Source: Vibrio mediterranei (lineage in GTDB: Bacteria; Pseudomonadota; Gammaproteobacteria; Enterobacterales; Vibrionaceae). Taken from it: DNA of 64,000 nt. A program made the translations under genes and the position numbers. The notes under the pieces were generated by a model. It ran no database searches, was not told where the DNA came from, and saw nothing but the letters and a program-made list of their open reading frames with translations. Positions 55,939-64,000 of the stretch are shown here, one piece after another (the first letter of the stretch is position 1; each line of letters opens with the position of its first letter). The DNA is taken from positions 186,001 to 250,000 of the forward strand of contig NZ_FLLQ01000001.1 in assembly GCF_900088415.1 (NCBI RefSeq). Direction: 5' to 3'.

Positions 55939-57231
55939 GTGTGGCGTATATTTGTAGAGTCTCTAGTAGGATTGATCTTACTGTTCGCAGCCAGTATCTA
56001 TGGTTATGAATACTTAATTTACGGTAAGACGGATCCTGATTTAGTCGACGCTAACCTTCGTGTGGAAGCGTTTCGTGACATCATGAATCATGTGTCAACC
56101 AATGAAAGTGATGAGCAAGCCATTGAACTAATGGAGCTTTTCGCAAATAAAACACACCGTTTGTTAGAGCAATATCCGCAAGATAAGCTTCCAGAGCCCA
56201 TCAGTGAATATTTCAAAGAAAACCAAGATACGCATTTTTTGTTAAATGATGACAGTCATTTATGGTTGAAGTTTGACAACAACCCTAATTACTTTGAGCT
56301 CTCTGATGACCCAGACTCTGAGCTGATTAAAGCTATTGAGTTTGGGAATCAAGTAGTGTGGCTGTTTTTCTTAGCAAGCTTTGTTGCATTCAGCTTTGTC
56401 CTCATTTGGTTCTTGAGCCGTCGTTTAAGGGTTTTGGAGAAAACAGCGATGGAATTTGCCAGTGGTAATTTTGCAGCGAGAGCCTCAGAGCGTCATTGGG
56501 TGAGGTTAGGCAAGCTTAATCGTACTTTTAATAGAATGGCGACCAAGATTGCTGACCTTATGATCAGTAATAAAGCATTAACTAATGCCGTTGCTCATGA
56601 ACTGCGAACTCCAATATTTAGGATTCAATGGCAAAGCGAGATCCTGCTTGAACAGATACAAGACCCAGAAGCTAAAAAGCAGCTAACCAGTATTATTGAA
56701 GATACTGAAGACATGGAAAAGTTAGTGGATGAGTTGCTCTATTATGCCCGAGTGGAACGACCTGATGCTGCTATTAATTTAGAGAGTGTAAACCTAGTAG
56801 AATGGCTCAAAGAGAATCACACCAAATGGGAACATCACATTGGTCAAAAGTTTCTTCTACAAACCTATCAGACCGAGTTACTAACACAGATTGATGGTTT
56901 TCTGTTATGCAGGGCATTAGTAAACCTGGTTGGTAATGCTAAACGCTATGCAAAAGATACGATTGTTGTAAAAGTAGTTCCAGATTCTGACCATATAGCA
57001 ATCGAAGTTCATGATGATGGCATCGGGATTGAACCAGAACATTGGAGTATGCTGTTTGAACCGTTTTATCGTGTCGATAAAGCAAGGGATAGGGCATCTG
57101 GGGGCTATGGACTAGGTCTTGCCATTGTGAAACACATTATGCTTCGCCATGGAGGAGATGTGGAAGTTAGTCACAGTGAACTGGGCGGAGCCTGTTTTAG
57201 TTTGATTCTACCAATAAGAAAGGAGCTGTAA
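55939..57231 (+). CDS. sensor histidine kinase (RstB-like)
   Basis: 430 residues from a GTG. Helix 1 (about 6-24), a periplasmic domain (about 25-135), helix 2 (about 136-158), HAMP, phospho-acceptor His220 (AVAHELRTP), and an ATPase with N-box VNLVGNAKRYA and G-boxes DDGIGIEP and GGYGLGLAIVKH. It phosphorylates the regulator 11 bases upstream. The signal is unknown; the periplasmic sensor is short and acidic. The last five codons are within an 18-bp perfect inverted repeat. Confidence 0.93.
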   Translation: MWRIFVESLVGLILLFAASIYGYEYLIYGKTDPDLVDANLRVEAFRDIMNHVSTNESDEQAIELMELFANKTHRLLEQYPQDKLPEPISEYFKENQDTHFLLNDDSHLWLKFDNNPNYFELSDDPDSELIKAIEFGNQVVWLFFLASFVAFSFVLIWFLSRRLRVLEKTAMEFASGNFAARASERHWVRLGKLNRTFNRMATKIADLMISNKALTNAVAHELRTPIFRIQWQSEILLEQIQDPEAKKQLTSIIEDTEDMEKLVDELLYYARVERPDAAINLESVNLVEWLKENHTKWEHHIGQKFLLQTYQTELLTQIDGFLLCRALVNLVGNAKRYAKDTIVVKVVPDSDHIAIEVHDDGIGIEPEHWSMLFEPFYRVDKARDRASGGYGLGLAIVKHIMLRHGGDVEVSHSELGGACFSLILPIRKEL

Positions 57232-57250
57232 GGCTCCTTTCTTATTGGTA
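57209..57250. terminator. 18-bp perfect inverted repeat acting as bidirectional terminator
   Basis: The left arm TACCAATAAGAAAGGAGC (57209-57226) encodes the last kinase codons. A 6-base loop holds part of the stop, and the right arm is 57233-57250. It sits between convergent genes. Confidence 0.8.
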
Positions 57251-57264
57251 ACGGTTGTCGATTG

Positions 57265-57561
57265 TCAATGCACGCAGGTACGGCTTCGATAGGTAACGCG
57301 GGACCCCACTTTTTTATACTCTACTTTACCTTGGTCTTGTAGTTTTCTCATAATGACGCTAAAGACCCAGCTTTTGGGCGTGTCATTTGAACACCCAATG
57401 GGGTTACAATGATGCTTTAGACCAAGTTGTTTCTGAATCGTCACGGAAGAAACCCAACCATCGGAAGTTGAACGTCCGCATTCGTGAAGGTAGGCATGTA
57501 CTTCTTTAGCGACCCCTTGCAGAAGGTCTTCAATTCTATCTTTTCGCTGTGGAGCTTTCAT
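57265..57561 (-). CDS. small winged-helix-like protein of unknown function
   Basis: 98 residues from the ATG at 57561, preceded by AAAGGAG; an in-frame TTG ten codons further up is less likely. Basic at the start (MKAPQRKDR). Four Cys (ECGRS, HHCNPIGC, TCVH) and the order SVTIQKQLGL ... SWVFSVIMRKLQDQGKVEYKKVGSRVTYRSR resemble a winged helix with a wing of two strands. I do not recognise a family. Its 440-base leader has the hairpin at 57627-57653. Confidence 0.68.
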   Translation of the reverse strand: MKAPQRKDRIEDLLQGVAKEVHAYLHECGRSTSDGWVSSVTIQKQLGLKHHCNPIGCSNDTPKSWVFSVIMRKLQDQGKVEYKKVGSRVTYRSRTCVH

Positions 57562-58003
57562 TTTCGTCTCCTTTATTATTGTTCTAGACATTGTTTGTCT
57601 GACGTATCTTTGAGTGGATTAAAAGTGCGGCCTGCCATCCATGAGTAGGCCGCGATAAGAGAAAATCAACCAATTGTGATATCAGCTAAGTTACAAAAAG
57701 CAAAGCTGATAACGTGACCACGGCATAATGAAACACACATGACCAACATCGCGAGTAATTACAGTTAAATCAACTGTGGTTGACTCTCATAAACCCTTTT
57801 ACCCGTTTTTATTTTTGTCGGGGAGTAGTGATATTTATAACTAAACTGATATCAAAATTCATAAAACCCCCATTTTTTGGCAGTTATAGCTAAGAATATG
57901 GCAATTAAGGCTAAGTGGCTTCAGCGAGAAGTTTTTCGCAGGAATTTGAAGCGCTGATGATATACTTTGCTAAAAGGAAATCATCGATAACAAATTGAAC
58001 CAC
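57562..58003. other. 442-base spacer between the small unknown gene and sbcD
   Basis: No coding frame is convincing. It contains a 7-bp hairpin GCGGCCT/AGGCCGC at 57627-57653 in the leader of the minus-strand gene, a chance GGGGAGTAG at 57820, and an extended -10 promoter close to sbcD. The rest is AT-rich, without recognisable structure. Confidence 0.6.
57958..57966 (+). promoter_or_regulatory. extended -10 promoter for sbcD
   Basis: TGATATACT (57958-57966) matches the extended -10 form TGnTATAAT, 37 bases before the sbcD ATG. The -35 match is poor, which is tolerated for extended -10 promoters. Confidence 0.45.
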
Positions 58004-59149
58004 ATGAAATTTATCCATACCTCTGATTGGCATTTAGGGAGACAGTTTCACAATGTCTCTTTGCTTGAAGATCAAAAGCAAGTCTTGAACCAAATCACTC
58101 GATACGTTACTGAAAACCAAATTGACGCCATAGTCATTGCTGGTGATATCTATGATCGTTCAGTACCACCAACCGCAGCTATTGAAGTGCTCGATGGTTT
58201 TTTGAATCACATGGTTCAAGATTTGAACGTGCCGGTAATTATGATTTCCGGTAACCATGACGGGGCAAAGAGGTTGGGATTCGGTTCAAAGCAATTTGAT
58301 AAAGCAGGCCTACACATTATTAGTTCACTTGAGCAACTCTGTACTCCTGTCGAGATTGTTTCCGATCAAGATAGAGTCGTTCACTTCTATGGTATGCCTT
58401 ATAGCGACCCTGAAACGGTGAGGCACCATTATGATATCCAAATCAATAATCATGACGACGCTCATGCGTACCTTACCTCTCAGATCGGTAATGTCCTAGA
58501 TAAAGATGTACATAATATAGTTATTAGCCATTGTTTTATTGATGGTGCTGAGACTTGTGAATCGGAGAGAACATTATCAATAGGGGGAGCCGATCGTGTT
58601 AGCTATGAACATTTTAAGTCGTTTGATTACGTCGCGTTAGGCCATCTTCATCAAGCTCAAAAACGAGGACTAGAAACCATTCGTTATTCAGGCTCTATCA
58701 TGAAGTATTCGTTTTCAGAGCAGCATCATAGAAAAAGCGTGACGTTGGTGGAAATCTGCGATGAGAGTGGCGAGATTACCACAAGAGCTTTGCCTTTAAA
58801 CGCTCCGCACGATATGCGAGTGCTTGAAGGAGAGTTAGAGAACTTACTTGAACTAGGTCGAAGTGATGCAAATTCTGATGATTATCTATTGGTAAGACTG
58901 ACGGATAAGCACGCGATTCTCGATCCTATGGCGAAGTTAAGAGAGGTCTACCCAAACGTACTTCATTTAGAAAAGCCTGGAATGTTGGTCGGTGTGGATA
59001 AAGAAATATCACAAGCCCGTTTAGGTCGTTCTGAAGTGGATATGTTCAGGGACTTTTTCCTGGAAGTCCAAGGTGACGAAATGACAGACAATCAAAAGGA
59101 CATGTTATCAGAAGTTGTAATGTCGTTGAAAAAGCAGTCTGAGGAGTAA
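58004..59149 (+). CDS. sbcD: SbcD exonuclease subunit
   Basis: 381 residues from the ATG at 58004 (a TTG nine bases up is unlikely). Metallophosphoesterase motifs are complete: HTSDWHLGR, AGDIYDR, GNHD, SHCF and GHLHQ. SbcD is the nuclease of the SbcCD complex, which cuts hairpins and processes DNA ends, helping replicate palindromes. sbcC follows after six bases, in the same operon. Confidence 0.96.
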   Translation: MKFIHTSDWHLGRQFHNVSLLEDQKQVLNQITRYVTENQIDAIVIAGDIYDRSVPPTAAIEVLDGFLNHMVQDLNVPVIMISGNHDGAKRLGFGSKQFDKAGLHIISSLEQLCTPVEIVSDQDRVVHFYGMPYSDPETVRHHYDIQINNHDDAHAYLTSQIGNVLDKDVHNIVISHCFIDGAETCESERTLSIGGADRVSYEHFKSFDYVALGHLHQAQKRGLETIRYSGSIMKYSFSEQHHRKSVTLVEICDESGEITTRALPLNAPHDMRVLEGELENLLELGRSDANSDDYLLVRLTDKHAILDPMAKLREVYPNVLHLEKPGMLVGVDKEISQARLGRSEVDMFRDFFLEVQGDEMTDNQKDMLSEVVMSLKKQSEE

Positions 59150-59155
59150 TCAATA

Positions 59156-62100
59156 GTGAAACCTTTAAAACTGACTCTGCAGGCGTTTGGTCCATTCTCT
59201 GGTAAAGAGATTATTGATTTTTCTCAGCTAGGTGATTGTCCGCTTTTTCTTATCAATGGCCCTACAGGCTCTGGAAAAAGCTCAATACTGGATGCGATTT
59301 GCTACGCGCTTTATGGCGAGACCACTGGAAGCGAGCGTACTGGCGATCAAATGCGTTGTGATTATGCCGATAGTAAAACGCTGACCACCTTGGTATTTGA
59401 GTTTGAACTGTCGGGTGAGAAGTATGAGGTTACTCGTAGTCCCGATCAGGAAGTTCCAAAACAGCGTGGAGAAGGTACAACAAAACGAAGCCATAGTGCT
59501 ACATTACTTAAGCTTAACGACAACACGCTTATTGCTAATAAACCTAAACAAGTAGGTGTCGCGATACAAGAACTGCTAGGACTTGACGTTAAGCAGTTTC
59601 GACAAGTGATGGTGATTCCTCAAGGAAAGTTTAGAGAGTTGCTAACCGCAAGTTCTAAAGAGAGGGAATCTATCTTTGGTCAGTTATTTCAAACACAAGT
59701 CTATACGGCGATAGAACGTACTCTTTTTGATAAAGCAGCAGGTATTCGCAAAGCGAAAGAGGAATTTGATAACCAAATTAAAGGCGCATTAGATGTAGCT
59801 TCTCTTGAATCTTTACAGCAGCTCAATGACTCTTTAGACATGTTATCTCCCAATGTTGAGCGAGCAAAGCAAGAATTACAGGTCGTTGAAAAGAGAAAAA
59901 ACCAAGCTCAGCAAACATATGATCAAGCGCAGTCACTAGAAAAGAGATTCCAAGCTAAGAATAACTTAGAGGCTGAGGCGAAAACGCTAAACGACAAACG
60001 TGGAGAAATTGCACTAAACAAGCAAATTATGACGAGTCACAAGCAGGCAATAAAGATCAAACCTACTTTTGATGAAACCATAAAGCTTGCACAAAACATG
60101 TCAACTTTATCGGAACGTATTGATATTGGGCGTGGAAAAATCCAACAAGCGGAAAAGGAAAGAGATGCGTCTATTACTGCTTTGGAACAACAAAAAGTGG
60201 TTCATAAAAGAAGTGAAGCGCTCAATGAAGAAAGCTATTCCTTAAAGCAGTTAGAAAAAGCTCTGAACCAACTTGATGATAAAAGGCGAGAAGCTCAACA
60301 TGCTGACAGTCAATTCAACACATATGTAGATCAGCATAAACAAATAGCCGATGAAGTCGAACGACTTCAGGCGCAAACTCTAACGCTTGAAAAATCGTTA
60401 ACTGACGCTGGAAAAGAGAAGCAGAAACTTAGTGAAGTGACAATGTCACTCAATGAGCGGCGAAAACAATGGCAAGGTATTGAAACACTTAAAACATTAG
60501 CCGCGAATATTGTAGCCTTGCAGAAACAGCGAAATGACACTCAATCTACGGTTGAAAACTTGTCAGCTTCAGCTCAAGCCGCTACTCGCAAGCGTACAGA
60601 ATGTGAAATAGCTTGGCATTCTAGTCAAGCCTCGATATTGGCCGCGACTCTTGAAGAAGGTACCGCGTGTCCAGTTTGTGGTAGTGTTGAACACCCTAAA
60701 CTAGCTGCACCATCACAGGAAACCGTTAGCTTACAACAATTGAATGACCTTAGAGCCAATGAAACGAGCGTAAATGCAGAGCTAAACCAGCAGCAACAAG
60801 AGCTAGTAAGACTAAATAGTGTTCTAGACAGTGCCGTATTACAGCGAAGCGACCTTATAAATTCATTAGAGTTAGAAGAGGCAAAGTTAGATCAATCTGC
60901 TATTGAAACGCAGAATCAAATAACGATGCTTGAAAACAAAATTAGTGAGCTCAACAAGATTGATTTAAACGCTATGGAATCGCAGCTTAACAAACACGTT
61001 AGCGAAACATCAGCTAAGCAAGAGTTATTAAACACGTTAACGAATTCAGTCAATAAAGCGGCAATTTCAAAAGAGCAACTGAGAGCAGTGGTTGTACAAT
61101 TGGAATCGAACAACAAGACTGGATACGCTAATGCGCAATTAGTCTTTCAGCGTCAAGCTTCAATCTCTGATGAACTAACACAGCTTTCTCAGGCGCTTGA
61201 AGCAGCACAGCGCTATGCTAATCAGACAGCAGAAACCTTGGTTAAATATCAGTCTCATTTGGACACATTAACTAAGCAATTGAATGACTTATCAAACGAA
61301 CATGCGTCTTCAGTAGAGAGGTGGAAGACTCTACTGTTGAGTAGTCATTTTTCTGACGAGGAAGCCTTCTTGTCCTCGATAGTAGACGAGCCACGTATCG
61401 CTGCACTTGAGCTTGAACTTGAGACGTTTGTTCGAGATGAGGTTAGAGTTAGTGAGCAGTTGAAACTATTAACTGAAGAGTTGAAAGGCGCTGAGCATCC
61501 GAACGTCCAGGAACTGCTTGTTGCCAAAAATGAAACAGATGCATCGTATCAACATATGTTAGGTCAGTACCAACAACAGCAATCTAAATTGGATAGCCTA
61601 AATAACGTATTAGCTAGAGTGAACTCGTTGATGTCGCAAAATGCAGAGCTTGATAAGCAATATCAAGTGGTTGGGACATTGAGTGACGTGGCTAATGGTA
61701 AGACGGGTAATAAAATTAGTCTTCATCGTTTTGTATTAGGTGTATTGCTTGACGACGTACTTATCCAAGCATCACAACGATTGAGATTGATGAGTAAAGG
61801 TCGATATGACCTAAAACGAAAAGAAACACGAAGTAAAGGTAATGCAGGGTCTGGCTTGGATTTGATAGTAGAGGATGCATATACAGGAAAATGGCGTGAT
61901 GTGGCGACGCTCTCGGGTGGTGAGTCATTTATGGCAGCGCTTTCCTTGGCACTAGGCTTGTCAGATGTTGTTCAATCCTATAGTGGCGGCATTCGATTGG
62001 ATACGCTGTTTATCGATGAAGGATTCGGTAGCTTAGATCCAGAGTCACTTGACCTTGCAGTTCAGACTCTAGTTGAACTTCAACAAAGCGGACGAACAAT

Positions 62101-62200
62101 TGGGATTATTTCCCATGTCTCCGAATTAAAAGAACAAATGCCACTTCGTCTAGATGTCCATGCATCGCGAGTTGGTAGTACAGTAAGTTTGGTTAATTAA
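59156..62200 (+). CDS. sbcC: SbcC ATPase subunit (Rad50-like)
   Basis: 1014 residues from a GTG. Walker A GPTGSGKSS (about 35-43) and the Q-loop are N-terminal; coiled coils run from about 200 to 850 with the zinc hook CPVC at 505-508; the C-terminal half has the signature TLSGGESFMAALSLALGLS and Walker B TLFIDEGFGSLD. It is the SMC-like ATPase of SbcCD. E. coli SbcC is 1048 residues. Confidence 0.96.
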   Translation: MKPLKLTLQAFGPFSGKEIIDFSQLGDCPLFLINGPTGSGKSSILDAICYALYGETTGSERTGDQMRCDYADSKTLTTLVFEFELSGEKYEVTRSPDQEVPKQRGEGTTKRSHSATLLKLNDNTLIANKPKQVGVAIQELLGLDVKQFRQVMVIPQGKFRELLTASSKERESIFGQLFQTQVYTAIERTLFDKAAGIRKAKEEFDNQIKGALDVASLESLQQLNDSLDMLSPNVERAKQELQVVEKRKNQAQQTYDQAQSLEKRFQAKNNLEAEAKTLNDKRGEIALNKQIMTSHKQAIKIKPTFDETIKLAQNMSTLSERIDIGRGKIQQAEKERDASITALEQQKVVHKRSEALNEESYSLKQLEKALNQLDDKRREAQHADSQFNTYVDQHKQIADEVERLQAQTLTLEKSLTDAGKEKQKLSEVTMSLNERRKQWQGIETLKTLAANIVALQKQRNDTQSTVENLSASAQAATRKRTECEIAWHSSQASILAATLEEGTACPVCGSVEHPKLAAPSQETVSLQQLNDLRANETSVNAELNQQQQELVRLNSVLDSAVLQRSDLINSLELEEAKLDQSAIETQNQITMLENKISELNKIDLNAMESQLNKHVSETSAKQELLNTLTNSVNKAAISKEQLRAVVVQLESNNKTGYANAQLVFQRQASISDELTQLSQALEAAQRYANQTAETLVKYQSHLDTLTKQLNDLSNEHASSVERWKTLLLSSHFSDEEAFLSSIVDEPRIAALELELETFVRDEVRVSEQLKLLTEELKGAEHPNVQELLVAKNETDASYQHMLGQYQQQQSKLDSLNNVLARVNSLMSQNAELDKQYQVVGTLSDVANGKTGNKISLHRFVLGVLLDDVLIQASQRLRLMSKGRYDLKRKETRSKGNAGSGLDLIVEDAYTGKWRDVATLSGGESFMAALSLALGLSDVVQSYSGGIRLDTLFIDEGFGSLDPESLDLAVQTLVELQQSGRTIGIISHVSELKEQMPLRLDVHASRVGSTVSLVN

Positions 62201-62209
62201 GGGTATTGT

Positions 62210-62518
62210 ATGCTAGACCAAATCACGTTTTTCGAAAGGTTCGAAACTGATATTTTGTCAGGTAAGAAAACAATTACGATTCGCGACAAAACAGAAATTG
62301 ATTTTGAATTAGGACGAGTTATTCCTGTTGCAACGTTTGAAACTGGTAGAAAGTTTGGAAATTTAAACATTGTTTCTATTGAGGCGATCCAATACGACGA
62401 CATTAATGAGGCTCACGCTCATCAAGAGAACATGACTTTGCCTCAGCTAAAAGAGGTCATCCGTGACATCTATCCTAGTGAGAACGAATTGTACGTAATC
62501 ACGTTTGAGCTAGCATAA
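62210..62518 (+). CDS. yqfB: YqfB-type ASCH protein, N4-acetylcytidine amidohydrolase
   Basis: 102 residues (E. coli 103). ASCH domain: ITFFERFETDILSGKKTITIRD at the start includes the Lys/Thr of the proposed catalytic site, and a Glu follows in the middle segment. YqfB removes acetyl from N4-acetylcytidine, so it belongs to nucleoside/RNA salvage. It follows sbcC after nine bases and is probably co-transcribed; the functional link to repair is unclear. Confidence 0.9.
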   Translation: MLDQITFFERFETDILSGKKTITIRDKTEIDFELGRVIPVATFETGRKFGNLNIVSIEAIQYDDINEAHAHQENMTLPQLKEVIRDIYPSENELYVITFELA

Positions 62519-62552
62519 TCGCTTGTAAGGTCTGTTCCTAAAACACCGGTTG

Positions 62553-63422
62553 TTAGCAAAAAGGGCACTCTTCTTGTTGATAGACATGTTCACCTCTAAG
62601 GTGGTGAACATGCTTTCTTCCTTCGTCTCGTCCCATATCGTAACCTACATCCAGCAACTCTTTTTTCATTGTTAAACGTCGCACCGGGAAATGCTCTGGT
62701 GGAGAGATGACACGAATGACGCAGTCAAGTGGCGGGTTCTTGATAAAATCCAAAGACTCATTGTAGTTTTGAGCGCGTTTAGTGAGTGCTCGGCCTACAT
62801 TTGGGTGTTTGACAAACATCTTTTTCATCAGCCAACCTGATTTAGGTTTGGGCATTTCATAGCTTAACGGATGAGACAGGATAACCGTTATGTCTCTGGC
62901 TCCTCGACGATAAGCCTCACGTACGGGAATAGAATCTGCTACGCCACCATCGGTATAACATCCACCATCAAAGCAAGGCGTTTCTTTATAGGCTAGAGGT
63001 AATGAAGCGGTTGCCTCTAATGCTTTAGCGATATTGGAGCGAGTGACTTCATAGTAATCCGGTAGACCTGTTGAAACATTTGTAGCTGCGGCAATAAAAG
63101 GTACTGAATTGAATACCGTGTCTTGGTCGAGTGGAAACTGTCTATTGGATTCTTCGTATAGCCATTTTACATCCACGAGATGTCCCCCAGATACAAATCG
63201 TCTAGGGTTGTAAAACTGCTTGCTAGTCGCGAGCTCTTTAATGACTTGATAGCTTCGACCAGGAGCATTCCCTAAATATCCCAGTAGGTTCGATGCTCCA
63301 GCAGAAACGCCGATAACGAAGTGGTATGGGTTGTGGGACTGCTCTAAAAATGCGTCCAATACACCTGCCGCAAATATGCCTCGCATTGCGCCACCTTCGA
63401 CGATCAGTGCTTTGTCGATCAT
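62553..63422 (-). CDS. patatin-like phospholipase (YjjU type)
   Basis: 289 residues. GGAMRG oxyanion loop (10-15), GVSAG with nucleophile Ser40, and TDGG with catalytic Asp near 158. It hydrolyses lipid acyl esters; YjjU is the E. coli relative. No signal peptide. The end has CPFC. It converges on yqfB with a 34-base gap and no clear terminator. Confidence 0.92.
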   Translation of the reverse strand: MIDKALIVEGGAMRGIFAAGVLDAFLEQSHNPYHFVIGVSAGASNLLGYLGNAPGRSYQVIKELATSKQFYNPRRFVSGGHLVDVKWLYEESNRQFPLDQDTVFNSVPFIAAATNVSTGLPDYYEVTRSNIAKALEATASLPLAYKETPCFDGGCYTDGGVADSIPVREAYRRGARDITVILSHPLSYEMPKPKSGWLMKKMFVKHPNVGRALTKRAQNYNESLDFIKNPPLDCVIRVISPPEHFPVRRLTMKKELLDVGYDMGRDEGRKHVHHLRGEHVYQQEECPFC

Positions 63423-63655
63423 ATGGATTTCTCTTCTCTTGGTTTATGTTACAACAATACTAGGATTGTTGAAGCACGTATAACTGGCTCTACTTATTTC
63501 ATTAATTGGTAAAACCGATAAAACATCAGGTTTAAAAGCAAAACTCATGTTGGTTTTTTGGACTGATTCAAAGAATTCTCGATTTAGTAATGAAATACTG
63601 CAAGGCTGACGCTTAAAAACGTCCAGAAAGATAGGACTTTGTAAAAGGAACGACA

Positions 63656-64000
63656 ATGAAAGACGAAACACTATCAATTCATCACGGATATGAAACGGAC
63701 CCTACGACAAAATCAGTCGCGACGCCCATTTACCAAACGGTAGCGTACGAATTTGATAGCGCACAGCACGGAGCGGATCTATTCAATTTAGAAGTACCAG
63801 GTAATATTTATACTCGCATTATGAACCCAACGAATGATGTACTCGAACAGCGCATGGCTGCTTTAGAAGGGGGAATCGCTGGGTTGGTGGTTAGTGCTGG
63901 TAGTGCCGCGATTAACTATGCCATTCTGACTCTAGCTGAAGCCGGAGATAACATTGTCTCGACGCCTCAACTTTATGGCGGAACATACACATTATTTGCT
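63656..64000 (+). CDS. metY: O-acetylhomoserine sulfhydrylase-like enzyme, N-terminal part
   Basis: 115 residues before the window ends. The start [32 protein letters not shown] and [25 protein letters not shown] are typical of MetY (Cys/Met metabolism PLP family). SAGSAAI is in the phosphate-binding region. It makes homocysteine from O-acetylhomoserine and sulfide. The PLP Lys is beyond the window. The 230-base leader shows no convincing MetJ box or riboswitch. Confidence 0.9.
   Translation, partial: MKDETLSIHHGYETDPTTKSVATPIYQTVAYEFDSAQHGADLFNLEVPGNIYTRIMNPTNDVLEQRMAALEGGIAGLVVSAGSAAINYAILTLAEAGDNIVSTPQLYGGTYTLFA

Noticed and set aside
57820..57828. A second GGGGAGTAG, as in yybP-ykoY riboswitches
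   Set aside because: No matching CAACGC block or supporting stems follow, and no metal-transport gene is downstream; sbcD follows.
63600..63655. MetJ box before metY
   Set aside because: AAACGTCC matches 6 of 8 positions, but the adjacent 8-mers match only 4-5, whereas MetJ needs tandem boxes.
63444..63677. 77-codon minus-strand frame in the metY leader
   Set aside because: Overlaps the metY start, lacks a ribosome site, and looks like random composition.
1..64000. CRISPR, tRNA, insertion sequence or integron site
   Set aside because: No regularly spaced repeats, cloverleaf, transposase or attC-like element was found on either strand by reading.

Overview
The window looks like a chromosomal segment of a marine gamma-proteobacterium of the Vibrionaceae, most likely Vibrio. 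The grounds are moderately AT-rich DNA, the FabV enoyl reductase, divergent maoP/hdfR and tesA/ybbA pairs, adjacent trxC and a second fabH, and an alx gene behind a yybP-ykoY element. The species is not identifiable by reading. No tRNA, rRNA, insertion sequence, prophage, integron or CRISPR array is visible. Both ends cut a gene: an SgrR-like regulator on the left and an O-acetylhomoserine sulfhydrylase on the right.

Layout. 0-9 kb: SgrR-like C-terminus, zinc-ribbon protein, cutA, a YjdF-type membrane protein, a 2-oxoglutarate/Fe(II) oxygenase, a J-domain protein, an ABC-class ATPase (COG3044 type), an EAL phosphodiesterase and fabV. 9-16 kb: tesA divergent from ybbA-ybbP, an FAD oxidoreductase, galE and an untracked 24-residue membrane peptide gene. 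16-19 kb: a compact operon of rimK, a zinc deacylase and a RimK-linked aspartyl-type protease. 19-26 kb: maoP/hdfR, a MATE exporter with a divergent AraC regulator, trxC, fabH2, a short CPA1 antiporter and a cupin.

26-43 kb is the main accessory block. A lone 215-residue protein with a possible His/Cys dyad precedes a six-gene + strand operon: a 3103-residue RTX adhesin, the type I secretion ABC transporter, HlyD adaptor and TolC-like channel, an OmpA-type lipoprotein, and a PstS-like periplasmic binding protein. It resembles LapA/BpfA adhesin operons, but LapD and LapG are absent, the adhesin N-terminus lacks a di-alanine LapG site, and a solute-binding protein occupies the place where the regulators usually sit. 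This is the best candidate for an undescribed variant system.

43-64 kb: a MalS-like periplasmic amylase with two MalT-box-like repeats upstream, a secreted unknown protein, a 30-residue basic peptide gene, a yybP-ykoY (Mn2+) riboswitch with alx, a DUF1127-like small protein, a 47-residue ORF, pepT, an MscS-type channel, an RND efflux pair followed by a two-component system, a small Cys-containing protein, sbcD-sbcC-yqfB, a patatin-like phospholipase and the start of metY.
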